From: an uncultured Verrucomicrobiota bacterium
GTDB taxonomy: Bacteria > Verrucomicrobiota > Verrucomicrobiia > Limisphaerales > JADLHS01
Assembly: GCA_937894935.1 (NCBI GenBank)
Contig: CALAYC010000354.1
Span: forward strand, 1 to 33,996
DNA length: 33,996 nucleotides
Direction of reading: 5' to 3'
Shown here in pieces: positions 8,026-16,129 of the stretch; the stretch's first letter is position 1; each line of letters opens with the position of its first letter. The notes under the pieces are model-generated. The model was not told the origin of the DNA and made no database searches. It saw only the letters and a program-made list of their open reading frames with translations. The position numbers were made by a program, and so were the translations under genes.

Positions 8026-9471
8026 TTATTTTGTGGCAGTTTTCTGATCGGTTTTTTTCGCGGTTTGGAGGTCGGGGAGATTCAAATATTGCCGCGCGTT
8101 GGAATAGCAGATGTTGCTGATCATCGTGCCGAGCAGACCATCGTCGTTCGGTAATTCGCCGTTCTCAACGTCGCGCCCAATCAGATTGCAAAGCACGCGC
8201 CGGAAATATTCATGGCGACAGAAGCTCATGAACGAACGCGAGTCGGTGACCATGCCGACGAAGCGTGAAAGCAGGCCGAGATTCGACAGCGCGTTAATCT
8301 GCCATTCCATACCTTCTTTCTGATCGAGAAACCACCAGCCGGAGCCGAGTTGCATTTTGCCCGGGATGGTGCCGTCCTGAAAATTACCAAGCATGGTGGC
8401 GAAGACGTAATTGTCCGCCGGGTTCAGGTTGTAAATGATGGTTCGCGGAAGCGCGTTTTCCTGGTCGAGACGATTCAGATAAGCGGACAGAGCTTCGGCC
8501 TGCGAAAAATCGCCGATGGAATCAAAGCCGGTGTCCGGGCCGAGTTGGTTGAGCAGGCGCGTGTTGTTATTGCGCAGCGCGCCGAGATGCAATTGTTTGA
8601 CCCAACCCTTCGCGGCGTCGAGTTGACCGAAAAAGACCATGAGGTAAGCGGTGAACTGCGCGTGTTCTTCGGGCGAAGCCGCCTGACCTTTTCGCGCTTT
8701 ATCAAAAACGCCGGCTGCAACTTTATCCGAGCAGAATTGCGCGGAACATTGATTCATGCCGTGATCAGACAAGCGACAGCCGTGATCGTGGAAGAATTGA
8801 TGGCGCGCTCGCAGGGCATCGAGAAACTGTTCCAGCGTGTTAATTTCCACGTTGCTGACGATTTCGAGTTTATCCACCCAGGCGTTGAAACCTTCGGGTT
8901 GATGAACCGTCGTCGCTTTGTCCGGCCGAAAAGCCGGATAGACTTTTGTCGCGCTACTTCCGGTTGCTAATGCTTCGTGATAACGCAGGTCGTCCGTGGG
9001 GTCGTCGGTGGTGCAGAGCGCGGTGACGCGGAATTTTTTCAGAATGCCCTGGGTGGAAAATTCCGGTGTCGCGAGCAGTTCATTCGCCTGATTCCAAACG
9101 CGCGCGGCGGTGGATTCATCGAGCAACTCATCAATGTTGAAATAGCGTTTCAATTCGAGATGCGTCCAGTGATAGAGCGGATTGCGCAATGTGTGCGGCA
9201 CCGTTGCGGCCCACGCTTGAAATTTAGCGAAGGGCTCGGCATCGCCGGTGCAGAAACGTTCCGCGACGCCATTGGAACGCATCGCGCGCCATTTGTAGTG
9301 ATCGCCCTCAAGCCAGATTTCGAACAAATTGCGGAACTGACGGTTCTCGGCGATGTCGCGCGGCGGAAGGTGATTGTGATAATCAAGAATCGGTTCGGCT
9401 TCGGCGAATTGATGATAAAGGCGGCGCGCCGTGGCGGTTTGCAGAAGAAAATCGTCGTGGATAAATTTCAT
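8026..9471 (-). CDS. uxaC: Glucuronate/galacturonate (uronate) isomerase
   Basis: First step of hexuronate catabolism: D-glucuronate to D-fructuronate and D-galacturonate to D-tagaturonate, cytoplasmic, amidohydrolase superfamily. It has 481 residues against about 470 in E. coli. Seen: metal-binding HxH at 32-34 (DYHNHLPP), the conserved LRNNNTRL, NLNPADNYVFATMLGNFQDG, GSGWWFLDQKEGM and VTDSRSFMSFCRHEYFRR blocks that are hallmarks of UxaC. It is transcribed away from uxaE across a 274-base shared promoter region and converges on the regulator gene. The C-terminal tail after residue 465 is lysine- and threonine-rich and probably unstructured. Confidence 0.96.
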   Translation of the reverse strand: MKFIHDDFLLQTATARRLYHQFAEAEPILDYHNHLPPRDIAENRQFRNLFEIWLEGDHYKWRAMRSNGVAERFCTGDAEPFAKFQAWAATVPHTLRNPLYHWTHLELKRYFNIDELLDESTAARVWNQANELLATPEFSTQGILKKFRVTALCTTDDPTDDLRYHEALATGSSATKVYPAFRPDKATTVHQPEGFNAWVDKLEIVSNVEINTLEQFLDALRARHQFFHDHGCRLSDHGMNQCSAQFCSDKVAAGVFDKARKGQAASPEEHAQFTAYLMVFFGQLDAAKGWVKQLHLGALRNNNTRLLNQLGPDTGFDSIGDFSQAEALSAYLNRLDQENALPRTIIYNLNPADNYVFATMLGNFQDGTIPGKMQLGSGWWFLDQKEGMEWQINALSNLGLLSRFVGMVTDSRSFMSFCRHEYFRRVLCNLIGRDVENGELPNDDGLLGTMISNICYSNARQYLNLPDLQTAKKTDQKTATK

Positions 9472-9608
9472 ATTCGAGTCTGCTCGTGTCCCCCTCCTTG
9501 TATCAGCCGTTGATGCGCAAAGCCAACTTTGTTCGCTACGTCTGCGACAGGAACAGGGAAGCAGTCAATCTCAGTCTAATCTCTCGCCGGTATGGTTGAA
9601 TCTGGACT

Positions 9609-9636
9609 TTTTGCAGATTGAGATGATTATTTTGCA
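9609..9636. promoter_or_regulatory. Direct repeats TTTTGCA spaced 21 bp in the uxaC-uxaE divergent region
   Basis: TTTTGCA occurs at 9609-9615 and again at 9630-9636, exactly 21 bases apart, which is two helical turns. A weaker TTTCGCA follows at 9643-9649. AraC-family proteins commonly bind direct repeats at this spacing, so this is a candidate site for the regulator at 6830. Short AT-rich repeats can arise by chance. Confidence 0.35.
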
Positions 9637-9745
9637 CGTTCCTTTCGCAGTTCCATTGATGCCGAATTTTCAAAACTTTGTGCAGAATTGTGACGACGAA
9701 AAGAACGGTGTTTTGGGTGGACGTTAATCTAGCATCGGGAACTCA

Positions 9746-11008
9746 ATGAGCGAAAATCTGAACATCGGGAGGTATTCGTTGGGCATGGGCGATCGATTTG
9801 GGCAACAGGCGGAAGCCCAACTCCGCGCGTGCCTTATGGCCGCAGAACAAGGCGCACCAGTCGTGCCGGTTTGGAACAAGTCCAATCGCGAACACATGAT
9901 TATCGGTTCCGAACCGTCTTCCGTTCGCGCGGCGGCTGAAGCTGCGATAAAAAATTTAAATTGGAATTCCGAATGGCACGTGGATGCGGACCACATCCGC
10001 CTGGAAACGGTGGATCGTTTTCTTAGTGCATCGGATTTCTTCACCATTGATGTTGCAGATTCGATTGGTAAACCGGCTTCAGCCGAGGATGTAAAGGCGT
10101 TCGTAGATAAACATCCGGAATTAATCGGGAGCGTGGAGATTCCCGGTGTGGCGGGCGGAGCAACGACGACGCGCACGGAGGTTGAACGCGTAGCGAACAA
10201 GTTTTTATTCGCGGTGCAGGAAGCGGGCGCGATTTTCCGTCACATCGAACGCAACAAAGGGAAAGGCAGGTTCATTGCGGAGATTTCGATGGATGAAACC
10301 GATTCGCCACAAACGCCGATTGAACTGCTTATCATTCTGGCGGCGATCGCTGACGAAGAAATTCCTGTCCAGACCATCGCGCCGAAATTCACCGGTCGCT
10401 TCAATAAAGGCGTGGATTACGTCGGCGACGTGGCGCAATTCGAAAAGGAATTCAACGACGACCTGTGCGTTATCAAGTTCGCGATTCAGAAATACGGCCT
10501 GCCGGCAAATCTGAAACTGAGTGTTCATTCCGGCAGCGATAAGTTTTCGATTTATCCCGCGATTCGGCGCGCTGTGAAAAAGCACGACGCCGGATTGCAT
10601 CTCAAGACCGCGGGCACGACCTGGCTGGAAGAGGTTATCGGGCTGGCGGAAGCCGGAGGCGAGGGATTGATTTTGGCGAAGGAGATTTATGCGGCGGCAT
10701 TGGAGCACATTGACGAATTGTGCGCTCCATACGCGACGGTGATTGATATTGATCGTGCGAAATTGCCGAGTGCGACAGCGGTTTCGAACTGGACGTCCGA
10801 GCAATACGTCAACGCGCTGCGTCACGATCAGAGTTGCAAGGAGTTTAATCCGCATCTGCGTCAGTTGCTGCATGTGGGATTCAAAATCGCCGCCAAGAAG
10901 GGGGCGCGTTATCTGGATCTCGTGCGCGCCAATCAGAGCGTCGTGGCGCGTAATGTCACGCACAACTTATTCGAGCGGCACATCAAGCCGATCTTCCTGA
11001 TGAATTAA
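9746..11008 (+). CDS. uxaE: Tagaturonate epimerase (UxaE family)
   Basis: Interconverts D-tagaturonate and D-fructuronate at C3, replacing the UxaB/UxaA branch of the enterobacterial galacturonate pathway. It has 420 residues. Seen blocks that I recognise from Thermotoga maritima UxaE: DADH (80-83), MDETDSPQTP (182-191), FNKGVDYVGD (219-228), LSVHSGSDKFSIYP (258-271) and LHLKTAGTTWLEE (284-296). The acidic and histidine residues in these blocks would be metal ligands. The N-terminus is shorter than I recall for the Thermotoga enzyme. The start ATG follows a weak GGGA 8 bases upstream. It lies divergent from uxaC and 58 bases upstream of the hexuronate transporter. The assignment rests on remembered motifs and on the very consistent neighbourhood. 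Confidence 0.88.
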   Translation: MSENLNIGRYSLGMGDRFGQQAEAQLRACLMAAEQGAPVVPVWNKSNREHMIIGSEPSSVRAAAEAAIKNLNWNSEWHVDADHIRLETVDRFLSASDFFTIDVADSIGKPASAEDVKAFVDKHPELIGSVEIPGVAGGATTTRTEVERVANKFLFAVQEAGAIFRHIERNKGKGRFIAEISMDETDSPQTPIELLIILAAIADEEIPVQTIAPKFTGRFNKGVDYVGDVAQFEKEFNDDLCVIKFAIQKYGLPANLKLSVHSGSDKFSIYPAIRRAVKKHDAGLHLKTAGTTWLEEVIGLAEAGGEGLILAKEIYAAALEHIDELCAPYATVIDIDRAKLPSATAVSNWTSEQYVNALRHDQSCKEFNPHLRQLLHVGFKIAAKKGARYLDLVRANQSVVARNVTHNLFERHIKPIFLMN

Positions 11009-11066
11009 ACGTTGACCCATTGCGTCGATTGCGGGACAAGTCCGCGTTCGGTCTAAGATTTTTTAT

Positions 11067-12440
11067 ATGTCACAAGACGAGTCTGTAAGTGGAGGCCTAA
11101 AACAACGTATTGGAAATTATCGGTGGATGATCTGCGCGCTGCTATTGTTTGCGGCGATCATCAATTACGTCGATCGACAGGTCATCGGAATTCTGAAACC
11201 AACTTTGGTGGCGGAATTCGGTTGGTCGGATGAGCGGATTTATTCATCGATTGTTTTCTGTTTTCAGATGGCGTATGCGATCGGATTTTTATTTGCCGGT
11301 CGGTTTATGGACAAAGTGGGGGTCCGTTACGGTTTTGCCATTTCTGTCAGCGTCTGGAGTCTGGCTGCGATGGGGCATGGTCTCGCGCATTACGTGAAAG
11401 ATTTTTCAATTCCGGTCCTGAATCTCGACAAGGATGCAGGATTCGCGCTGGTGACATTGGTAGGCGGTGCGGCCGGACTGGCCTTGGCGCGGTTTGCACT
11501 TGGAATCGGTGAAGCGGGAGCGTTTCCCGCTTCGATCAAAACCGTTGCCGAATGGTTTCCGAAGAAAGAGCGCGCGTTGGCAACGGGAATTTTTAATTCG
11601 GGTACCAACGTTGGCGCGTTGGTCGCGCCGTTGGTCGTGCCGTGGATTCTGGGGCATTGGGGCTGGCAATGGGCGTTTATTGGCACTGGCCTGGTAGGCT
11701 TTATCTGGGTTGCGTGGTGGTTGGTGGTCTATCGGACGCCGGAAGAACATCCGCGGCTGCGCCCGGCGGAATTGACTTATATTCGAAGTGATCCGATGGA
11801 CCCGCCAGCGCGAGTTTCGTGGCTCAAGCTGTTGACGCATCGGCAGACGTGGGCTTTTGCGCTCGGTAAATTTCTCACCGATCCGATCTGGTGGCTGTAT
11901 CTGTTCTGGTTGCCTGATTTTCTGAATAAGACTCACGGAGTCGAGGTGACGGTGGCAAAGATGGGGCCGCCGCTGCTGGCAATTTATCTCATTGCGGATG
12001 TCGGCAGCATCGGAGGCGGTTGGTTATCATCGCACTGGATCAAGAAAGGTTGGAGTGCAAACAAGGCACGTAAGTTTGCGATGTTAATCTGTGCGCTCGC
12101 TGTGGTGCCGATTGTTCTGGCGGCGAAAGTTTCCAATCTCTGGGTTTCGGTGATTCTGATCAGCATTGCTGCTTCGGCGCACCAAGGGTGGTCGGCGAAT
12201 TTGTTCACGCTCACCTCTGACATGTTCCCGCGCAAAGCTGTCGGCTCGGTCGTCGGCATCGGGGGAACAGCCGGTGCGGTTGGTGGTATGTTTATCGCCA
12301 TGCTCGTGGGCGCGATTTTGCAGGCGACAAAGAGTTACGTGCCGATTTTTATCATGGCTGGCGGCGCTTATTTGTTTGCCTTGCTGGTCATTCATCTGCT
12401 CGTACCAAAACTTGAACCTGCCAAGATTGAGCAGAACTGA
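11067..12440 (+). CDS. MFS hexuronate transporter (ACS family, ExuT-like)
   Basis: Proton-driven uptake of galacturonate and glucuronate across the inner membrane, by family. It has 457 residues with about 12 hydrophobic helices. Seen: NYVDRQVIGILKP at the end of helix 1, typical of the anion:cation symporter family; GRFMDKVGVRYGF as the MFS signature loop between helices 2 and 3; GIGEAGAFPASIKTVAEWFP with the ACS-family motif in helices 4-5; and SGTNVGALVAPLVVPW. An extra loop at about 108-128 between helices 3 and 4 contains charged residues (HYVKDFS, NLDKD). Location between uxaE and the KDG kinase supports a hexuronate substrate over other organic anions such as galactonate, glucarate or phthalate. 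Confidence 0.88.
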   Translation: MSQDESVSGGLKQRIGNYRWMICALLLFAAIINYVDRQVIGILKPTLVAEFGWSDERIYSSIVFCFQMAYAIGFLFAGRFMDKVGVRYGFAISVSVWSLAAMGHGLAHYVKDFSIPVLNLDKDAGFALVTLVGGAAGLALARFALGIGEAGAFPASIKTVAEWFPKKERALATGIFNSGTNVGALVAPLVVPWILGHWGWQWAFIGTGLVGFIWVAWWLVVYRTPEEHPRLRPAELTYIRSDPMDPPARVSWLKLLTHRQTWAFALGKFLTDPIWWLYLFWLPDFLNKTHGVEVTVAKMGPPLLAIYLIADVGSIGGGWLSSHWIKKGWSANKARKFAMLICALAVVPIVLAAKVSNLWVSVILISIAASAHQGWSANLFTLTSDMFPRKAVGSVVGIGGTAGAVGGMFIAMLVGAILQATKSYVPIFIMAGGAYLFALLVIHLLVPKLEPAKIEQN

Positions 12441-12452
12441 TTGCGTTTTTCC

Positions 12453-12487
12453 AAACCGTCGGACTGGATCTGGTTCGCCGGTTTTTC
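12453..12487 (+). terminator. Weak hairpin plus T-run between transporter and kinase genes
   Basis: AAACCG (12453-12458) pairs with CGGTTT (12479-12484), followed by T-rich TTTCTT. The 20-base loop can add two further CG pairs. A stem this short may only partly terminate, giving lower expression of the kinase gene that follows. Confidence 0.35.
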
Positions 12488-12510
12488 TTAACTGACTCAT
12501 CCTATTGAAC

Positions 12511-13593
12511 ATGACCTCTGCATTGAACATTCCTCAGACCGGCGCGCTGGACTTTTTGTCGCTCGGCGCACTGGTGCATCGACTGGACCCGGGCATTATC
12601 CCGTTTCGTAAAGCAACGCATTGCGACATTCACGTCAGCGGCGGTGAATTCAACGTCGCCGCCAATCTCGCCGATTGTTTCCGGCTCAACACCGGCGTCG
12701 CGACGGCGATGGTGGATTATCCGATTGGCGATTTGATTGCGGAGCGCGTCCGCGCGATGGGGGTAAAGCCCTTTTACAAGAAATTCAAACACGACGGTGT
12801 GCGCGGACCGAACATGGCGGCGGTTTATTCGGATCGCGGTCAAGGCGTGCGCGCGCCGGTGGTATTTTACAATCGCAGCAACGAAGCCGCCGCGCAGCTC
12901 AAGCCGGGTGACTTCAACTGGAAAGAAATTTTCGACGCCGGCGTGCGCTGGTTTCACTCGGGAGGAATTTTTGCCGCGCTTTCAGAAACCACCGGTGAGT
13001 TGATCATCGAGGCGATGAAAGCGGCGAAAGCGGCTGGCGCAGTAACGTCGTTCGACCTGAATTATCGCCAGAAGCTGTGGGACATCTGGGGCGGGCAGGC
13101 GAAAGCGGTGGATGTGCTCGCGCGGATTGTCGAACACGTGGATGTGTTGGTCGGCAACGAAGAAGATTTGCAAAAAGGTCTCGGCATCGAAGGCCAGGAC
13201 GTGGAAGCGAAATCAAAACTTGATCCTTCCGCTTTTTACGCCGTGATTGAAAAAGCCGTGAAGAAGTTCCCGAACGTCAAAGCCGTCGCTACGACGTTGC
13301 GCGAAGTTCATTCGACCAATCGCCATTCGTGGGCGGCGGTCGCGTGGGTGAGCGGAAAGACTTACCAATCGCCGACGTGTGAATTGGACGTCGTGGATCG
13401 CGTGGGCGGTGGCGACGGATACGCGGCGGGATTCTTTTACGGTTTACTCTCGGGCGCGAGCGAACAGGAAGCCGTGAATCTCGGTTGGTCGCATGGCGCA
13501 TTGCTGACGACGTTCCCCGGTGATACGACGATGGCGACGGTGGAGCAGGTGAAGGCTTTCGCCAAGGGCGGCTCCGCGCGGATTCAGCGCTGA
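12511..13593 (+). CDS. PfkB-family sugar kinase, likely 2-keto-3-deoxygluconate kinase
   Basis: ATP-dependent ribokinase-type kinase of 360 residues. In this context the probable reaction is phosphorylation of 2-keto-3-deoxygluconate to KDPG, the late step of hexuronate catabolism. Seen: substrate-binding SGGEFNVAANLAD (from 43), the FDLNYR block, NEEDL, and the second PfkB signature DRVGGGDGYAAG with catalytic Asp302. The usual GAGD is GGGD, as I recall for KdgK-like kinases of Bacteroidetes and Verrucomicrobia. I chose the ATG at 12511; an in-frame TTG at 12505 would add two residues. No Shine-Dalgarno is visible. The substrate is assigned from the neighbours; fructokinase or another keto-sugar kinase remains possible. 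Confidence 0.82.
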   Translation: MTSALNIPQTGALDFLSLGALVHRLDPGIIPFRKATHCDIHVSGGEFNVAANLADCFRLNTGVATAMVDYPIGDLIAERVRAMGVKPFYKKFKHDGVRGPNMAAVYSDRGQGVRAPVVFYNRSNEAAAQLKPGDFNWKEIFDAGVRWFHSGGIFAALSETTGELIIEAMKAAKAAGAVTSFDLNYRQKLWDIWGGQAKAVDVLARIVEHVDVLVGNEEDLQKGLGIEGQDVEAKSKLDPSAFYAVIEKAVKKFPNVKAVATTLREVHSTNRHSWAAVAWVSGKTYQSPTCELDVVDRVGGGDGYAAGFFYGLLSGASEQEAVNLGWSHGALLTTFPGDTTMATVEQVKAFAKGGSARIQR

Positions 13594-13609
13594 ACCGGCG
13601 AGAAAAATT

Positions 13610-13645
13610 AAACGGCTTCGTGGCGAGCGCCGCGAAGCCGTTTTT
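13610..13645. terminator. Strong bidirectional terminator between convergent genes
   Basis: The stem AAACGGCTTCG (13610-13620) with CGAAGCCGTTT (13633-13643) encloses a second stem GGCG-AG-CGCC (13622-13631). A T-run (13641-13645) follows on the plus strand and an A-run before it (AAAAATT, 13603-13609) gives a U-tract on the minus strand. It serves the kinase gene (plus) and the response regulator gene (minus). Confidence 0.85.
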
Positions 13646-13664
13646 CGTTTAGAGTTTTAATTTC

Positions 13665-14210
13665 TTAGGTCTGAAAGCTTCCGGTCGGAGCGGCGACAGC
13701 CGTGGCGAGGCCGCGGCGCGTGAGGGCCTGGTGTACTAGCGTCAACAGATGCGAGCCGTCGAGTCGTTTATGGAAGAAAGCCGTTGCGCCGGAGCGAATC
13801 GCTTCGCGCGTGTATTGCGCCGGGTTGGAACTGGTCATCATGACGATGGGAATCGTCTTCAAAGCTTCGAACCGACGCATCCACGTGAGAAGGCGAAATC
13901 CGTCCCAATCAACCCCCGTGAAGTCCGCCGGTAGATTTACATCGAGCAGAACAACATGGGGTCTCTGTTTGCGGGCGACTTCGATGGCTTCGCTGCCATC
14001 CTGAGCGGTGACGACCTCGTAACCGTCGGATTCCAACTGAGTGCTGGCGAGTTTGAGAAACAGCGGGTCGTCGTCCACGACCAACACCTTTTTATTTCGA
14101 GCGGGTTTCTTTTCTGGCGCTGTCGGGGCGGGCGCTGATTTCGGCGTATCGGTTTTGCCGAAAAGGCGCCGCAGAAAACTGGTATGGCTGTCTAGGTTTG
14201 CAGGACTCAT
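13665..14210 (-). CDS. Single-domain response regulator (CheY-like receiver)
   Basis: Phosphorylatable receiver protein of 181 residues with no output domain. Seen: an N-terminal tail rich in Ala, Pro and Lys (1-40), acidic pocket Asp46-48 (VVDDDP), phospho-acceptor Asp90 in VVLLDVNLP, switch Thr126 in VMMTSS and Lys148 in FFHKRLD. The usual KP after the strand is KR here. A short insertion (ADFTGVDWDG, 95-104) follows the phosphorylation site. I prefer the ATG at 14208-14210; a GTG at 14237 would add nine residues. No histidine kinase is nearby, so its partner is unknown. It may act by protein contact, as CheY or PilG do. Confidence 0.9.
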   Translation of the reverse strand: MSPANLDSHTSFLRRLFGKTDTPKSAPAPTAPEKKPARNKKVLVVDDDPLFLKLASTQLESDGYEVVTAQDGSEAIEVARKQRPHVVLLDVNLPADFTGVDWDGFRLLTWMRRFEALKTIPIVMMTSSNPAQYTREAIRSGATAFFHKRLDGSHLLTLVHQALTRRGLATAVAAPTGSFQT

Positions 14211-14363
14211 AGTGAAATCTGGCTTATCGAGTTTCACAGTTACGCTTCACAGATACGCTCGGAACATGATCCGAACAATCCCGTATGGGTGACGAATCTT
14301 TCCCCGGTATTAATGCGAATTATGCCCCGGGGAATCTCCGGGCGATGGAGCTGTGGTCGAGTT

Positions 14364-15254
14364 TCAGCGCGTTAACACGCGCAAGGCATTGGGCTGCACG
14401 CTGAAGCGCGCGGGAAGTTTTCCGCCCAGTTCGCCATCCACTTCGAAGCGCGTGTCGTCTTTGCCGATAAACGTGAAGGAATTCGATTGCATCCGAACCA
14501 CACACTTCTCGGGTACTTTGCCCAGCAGCACGAGCGAGATGCCGCAGCGAAACAAGGTCGGCCAATCCACTTTAGTGAAAATGCAGACGTCCAGTTTGCC
14601 GTCGTTAAATTTGGCTTTGGGAAAAACGCGGTAACGTCCGCCGTACAATCGGCCATTGCCTACCAACGCCAGTTGGCCTCGGACGGAGCGGACGCCGTCT
14701 GAAACGAGGAAGTTGGTTTGCTTGCCGTTCATCGCCTTGAGTCCGGCCCAGATGTAGGCGAGCGAGCCGACTTGTTTTTTCACCGACCAGTCCACCAGTT
14801 CAATGGCGCGCGCATCGAGACCGGCGCCAGCAAGTTGCGCGAAATAAATTCGCTGCCGTTCTGAACCTTCGCCGTTTTCAATAACGCCAACGTCGATCGT
14901 CTGTTCTTTTGCGTCGCGCAGGACTTTCCACGCAGCTTGAGGTGAATGGGGAATTCCCAATTCACGCGCAAAGACATTCACCGTTCCCAGTGGCAAAACG
15001 CCGAGGCGGGCTTTGGCAAAACCATCCGGGGCGTCGGCGATGCCGTTCAACACCTCGTTCAACGTTCCGTCGCCGCCAGCGGCAATGATGGTTTCGCAGC
15101 CGTCCGTTACCGCTTGAGTTGCGAGGCGGCGGGCGTCGCGCGGGCCGGTGGTTTGTTTCAGAGTGGCTTCGGAAGCAATCGTGCTGAGCAGTTCCCGAAA
15201 GCGTTCGGCTTTCTGACCCTTTGCGTACGGATTGTAGATGACACAAGCTCGCAC
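14364..15254 (-). CDS. Diacylglycerol kinase-family lipid kinase (DagK/YegS/BmrU type)
   Basis: ATP-dependent lipid or sphingosine-type kinase, membrane-associated. The GTG at 15252-15254 gives 296 residues beginning RACVIYNPYAKG, the family's usual first strand; an upstream TTG at 15284 would add ten residues. Seen: NPYAKG (NP-x-[AS]-G-like nucleotide motif), the GGDGT signature (60-64), LGVLPLGTVNVFARELGIP (GT-x-N-x-FA), and C-terminal EVDGELGG, which matches the conserved metal/ATP motif E-x-DGE. The closest described enzymes use diacylglycerol, phosphatidylglycerol or ceramide; the lipid used here is not deducible. It is divergent from hisA with about 100 bases between starts. Confidence 0.9.
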   Translation of the reverse strand: MRACVIYNPYAKGQKAERFRELLSTIASEATLKQTTGPRDARRLATQAVTDGCETIIAAGGDGTLNEVLNGIADAPDGFAKARLGVLPLGTVNVFARELGIPHSPQAAWKVLRDAKEQTIDVGVIENGEGSERQRIYFAQLAGAGLDARAIELVDWSVKKQVGSLAYIWAGLKAMNGKQTNFLVSDGVRSVRGQLALVGNGRLYGGRYRVFPKAKFNDGKLDVCIFTKVDWPTLFRCGISLVLLGKVPEKCVVRMQSNSFTFIGKDDTRFEVDGELGGKLPARFSVQPNALRVLTR

Positions 15255-15355
15255 TGCCGAAGCTTTTAAAAGGATTTGCCGCAAGTCCAGAAGAAAACCG
15301 GCCTCAGTTTGATTTGAAACTTGGAACGGCGGCGGCGGAACTCTAGTTTGCGACC

Positions 15356-16129
15356 ATGTTTCGTCCGTGCATTGATCTGCGAAACGGCAAAGTGGTGCAA
15401 ATCGTCGGCGGCACGCTGAGCGATGATGCCGCTGCCGTGCGGACGAATTTTGTCTCGGAACGACCGGCGGCGTGGTTCGCAGAACTTTACAAAAATGATG
15501 GGCTGACCGGCGGTCACGTCATCATGCTCGGCCCGGGTAACGAATCAGAAGCGCGATCGGCGCTGGCGGCCTATCCCGGGGGCTTGCAAATCGGTGGTGG
15601 CGTCAATGCTGCGAATGCGCGCGATTGGCTCGATGCTGGAGCGTCGCATGTCATCGTGACGAGTTGGGTATTTCGCGATGGAAAAGTGGATTGGGGACGT
15701 CTGACGGAACTCGTGAAAATTGTCGGCAAAGAGCGGCTCGTGCTGGACCTGAGCTGTCGAAAACGTGACGGCGAATATTTTGTGGTAACAGATCGCTGGC
15801 AGAAATTTACCGACGTTACACTTTCAGCGAACACATTGAAGACGTTCGCTGAATCCTGTGCGGAATTTTTGGTTCATGCCGTGGACGTGGAAGGGTTGTG
15901 TCGCGGTATTGATGACGAACTTGTGGCGAAGTTGGGTGAGTGGGCGACGATACCAGTGACGTACGCCGGAGGGGCAAGTTCGTTGCAAGACCTGGAACGC
16001 GTCAGTGAACTCGGAAAGGGCAGGGTGGGACTGACGATCGGTTCTGCGCTTGATATTTTTGGCGGCCACGGCGTCCGATACGCCGACGCCGTGGCATTCA
16101 ATCGTCGCGCGTCTGGTCACCACGTGTAA
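15356..16129 (+). CDS. hisA: ProFAR isomerase of the eukaryotic (HIS6) type
   Basis: Phosphoribosylformimino-5-aminoimidazole carboxamide ribotide isomerase, fourth step of histidine synthesis, TIM barrel, 257 residues. Its sequence is unlike ordinary bacterial HisA, which starts with an IPA-[IL]-DL block and is about 245 long. Instead it has FRPCIDLRNGKVVQIVGGTL (2-21), NFVSERPAAW, GGHVIMLGPGNE, LQIGGGVN, VIVTSWVF, VLDLSCRKRDGEYFV, FLVHAVDVEGLCRGID, VTYAGGASSLQDL and GSALDIFGG, a block pattern I recognise from fungal and plant HIS6. Catalytic aspartates would be Asp7 and Asp131. No other his gene is in the window. Its last 13 bases overlap the convergent DUF4139 gene. Confidence 0.87.
   Translation: MFRPCIDLRNGKVVQIVGGTLSDDAAAVRTNFVSERPAAWFAELYKNDGLTGGHVIMLGPGNESEARSALAAYPGGLQIGGGVNAANARDWLDAGASHVIVTSWVFRDGKVDWGRLTELVKIVGKERLVLDLSCRKRDGEYFVVTDRWQKFTDVTLSANTLKTFAESCAEFLVHAVDVEGLCRGIDDELVAKLGEWATIPVTYAGGASSLQDLERVSELGKGRVGLTIGSALDIFGGHGVRYADAVAFNRRASGHHV

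Noticed and set aside
10205..10963. A 252-codon frame antisense to uxaE
   Set aside because: Fully inside uxaE, whose conserved blocks are clear; the antisense product is rich in Arg, Gln and Asn and has no recognisable motif.
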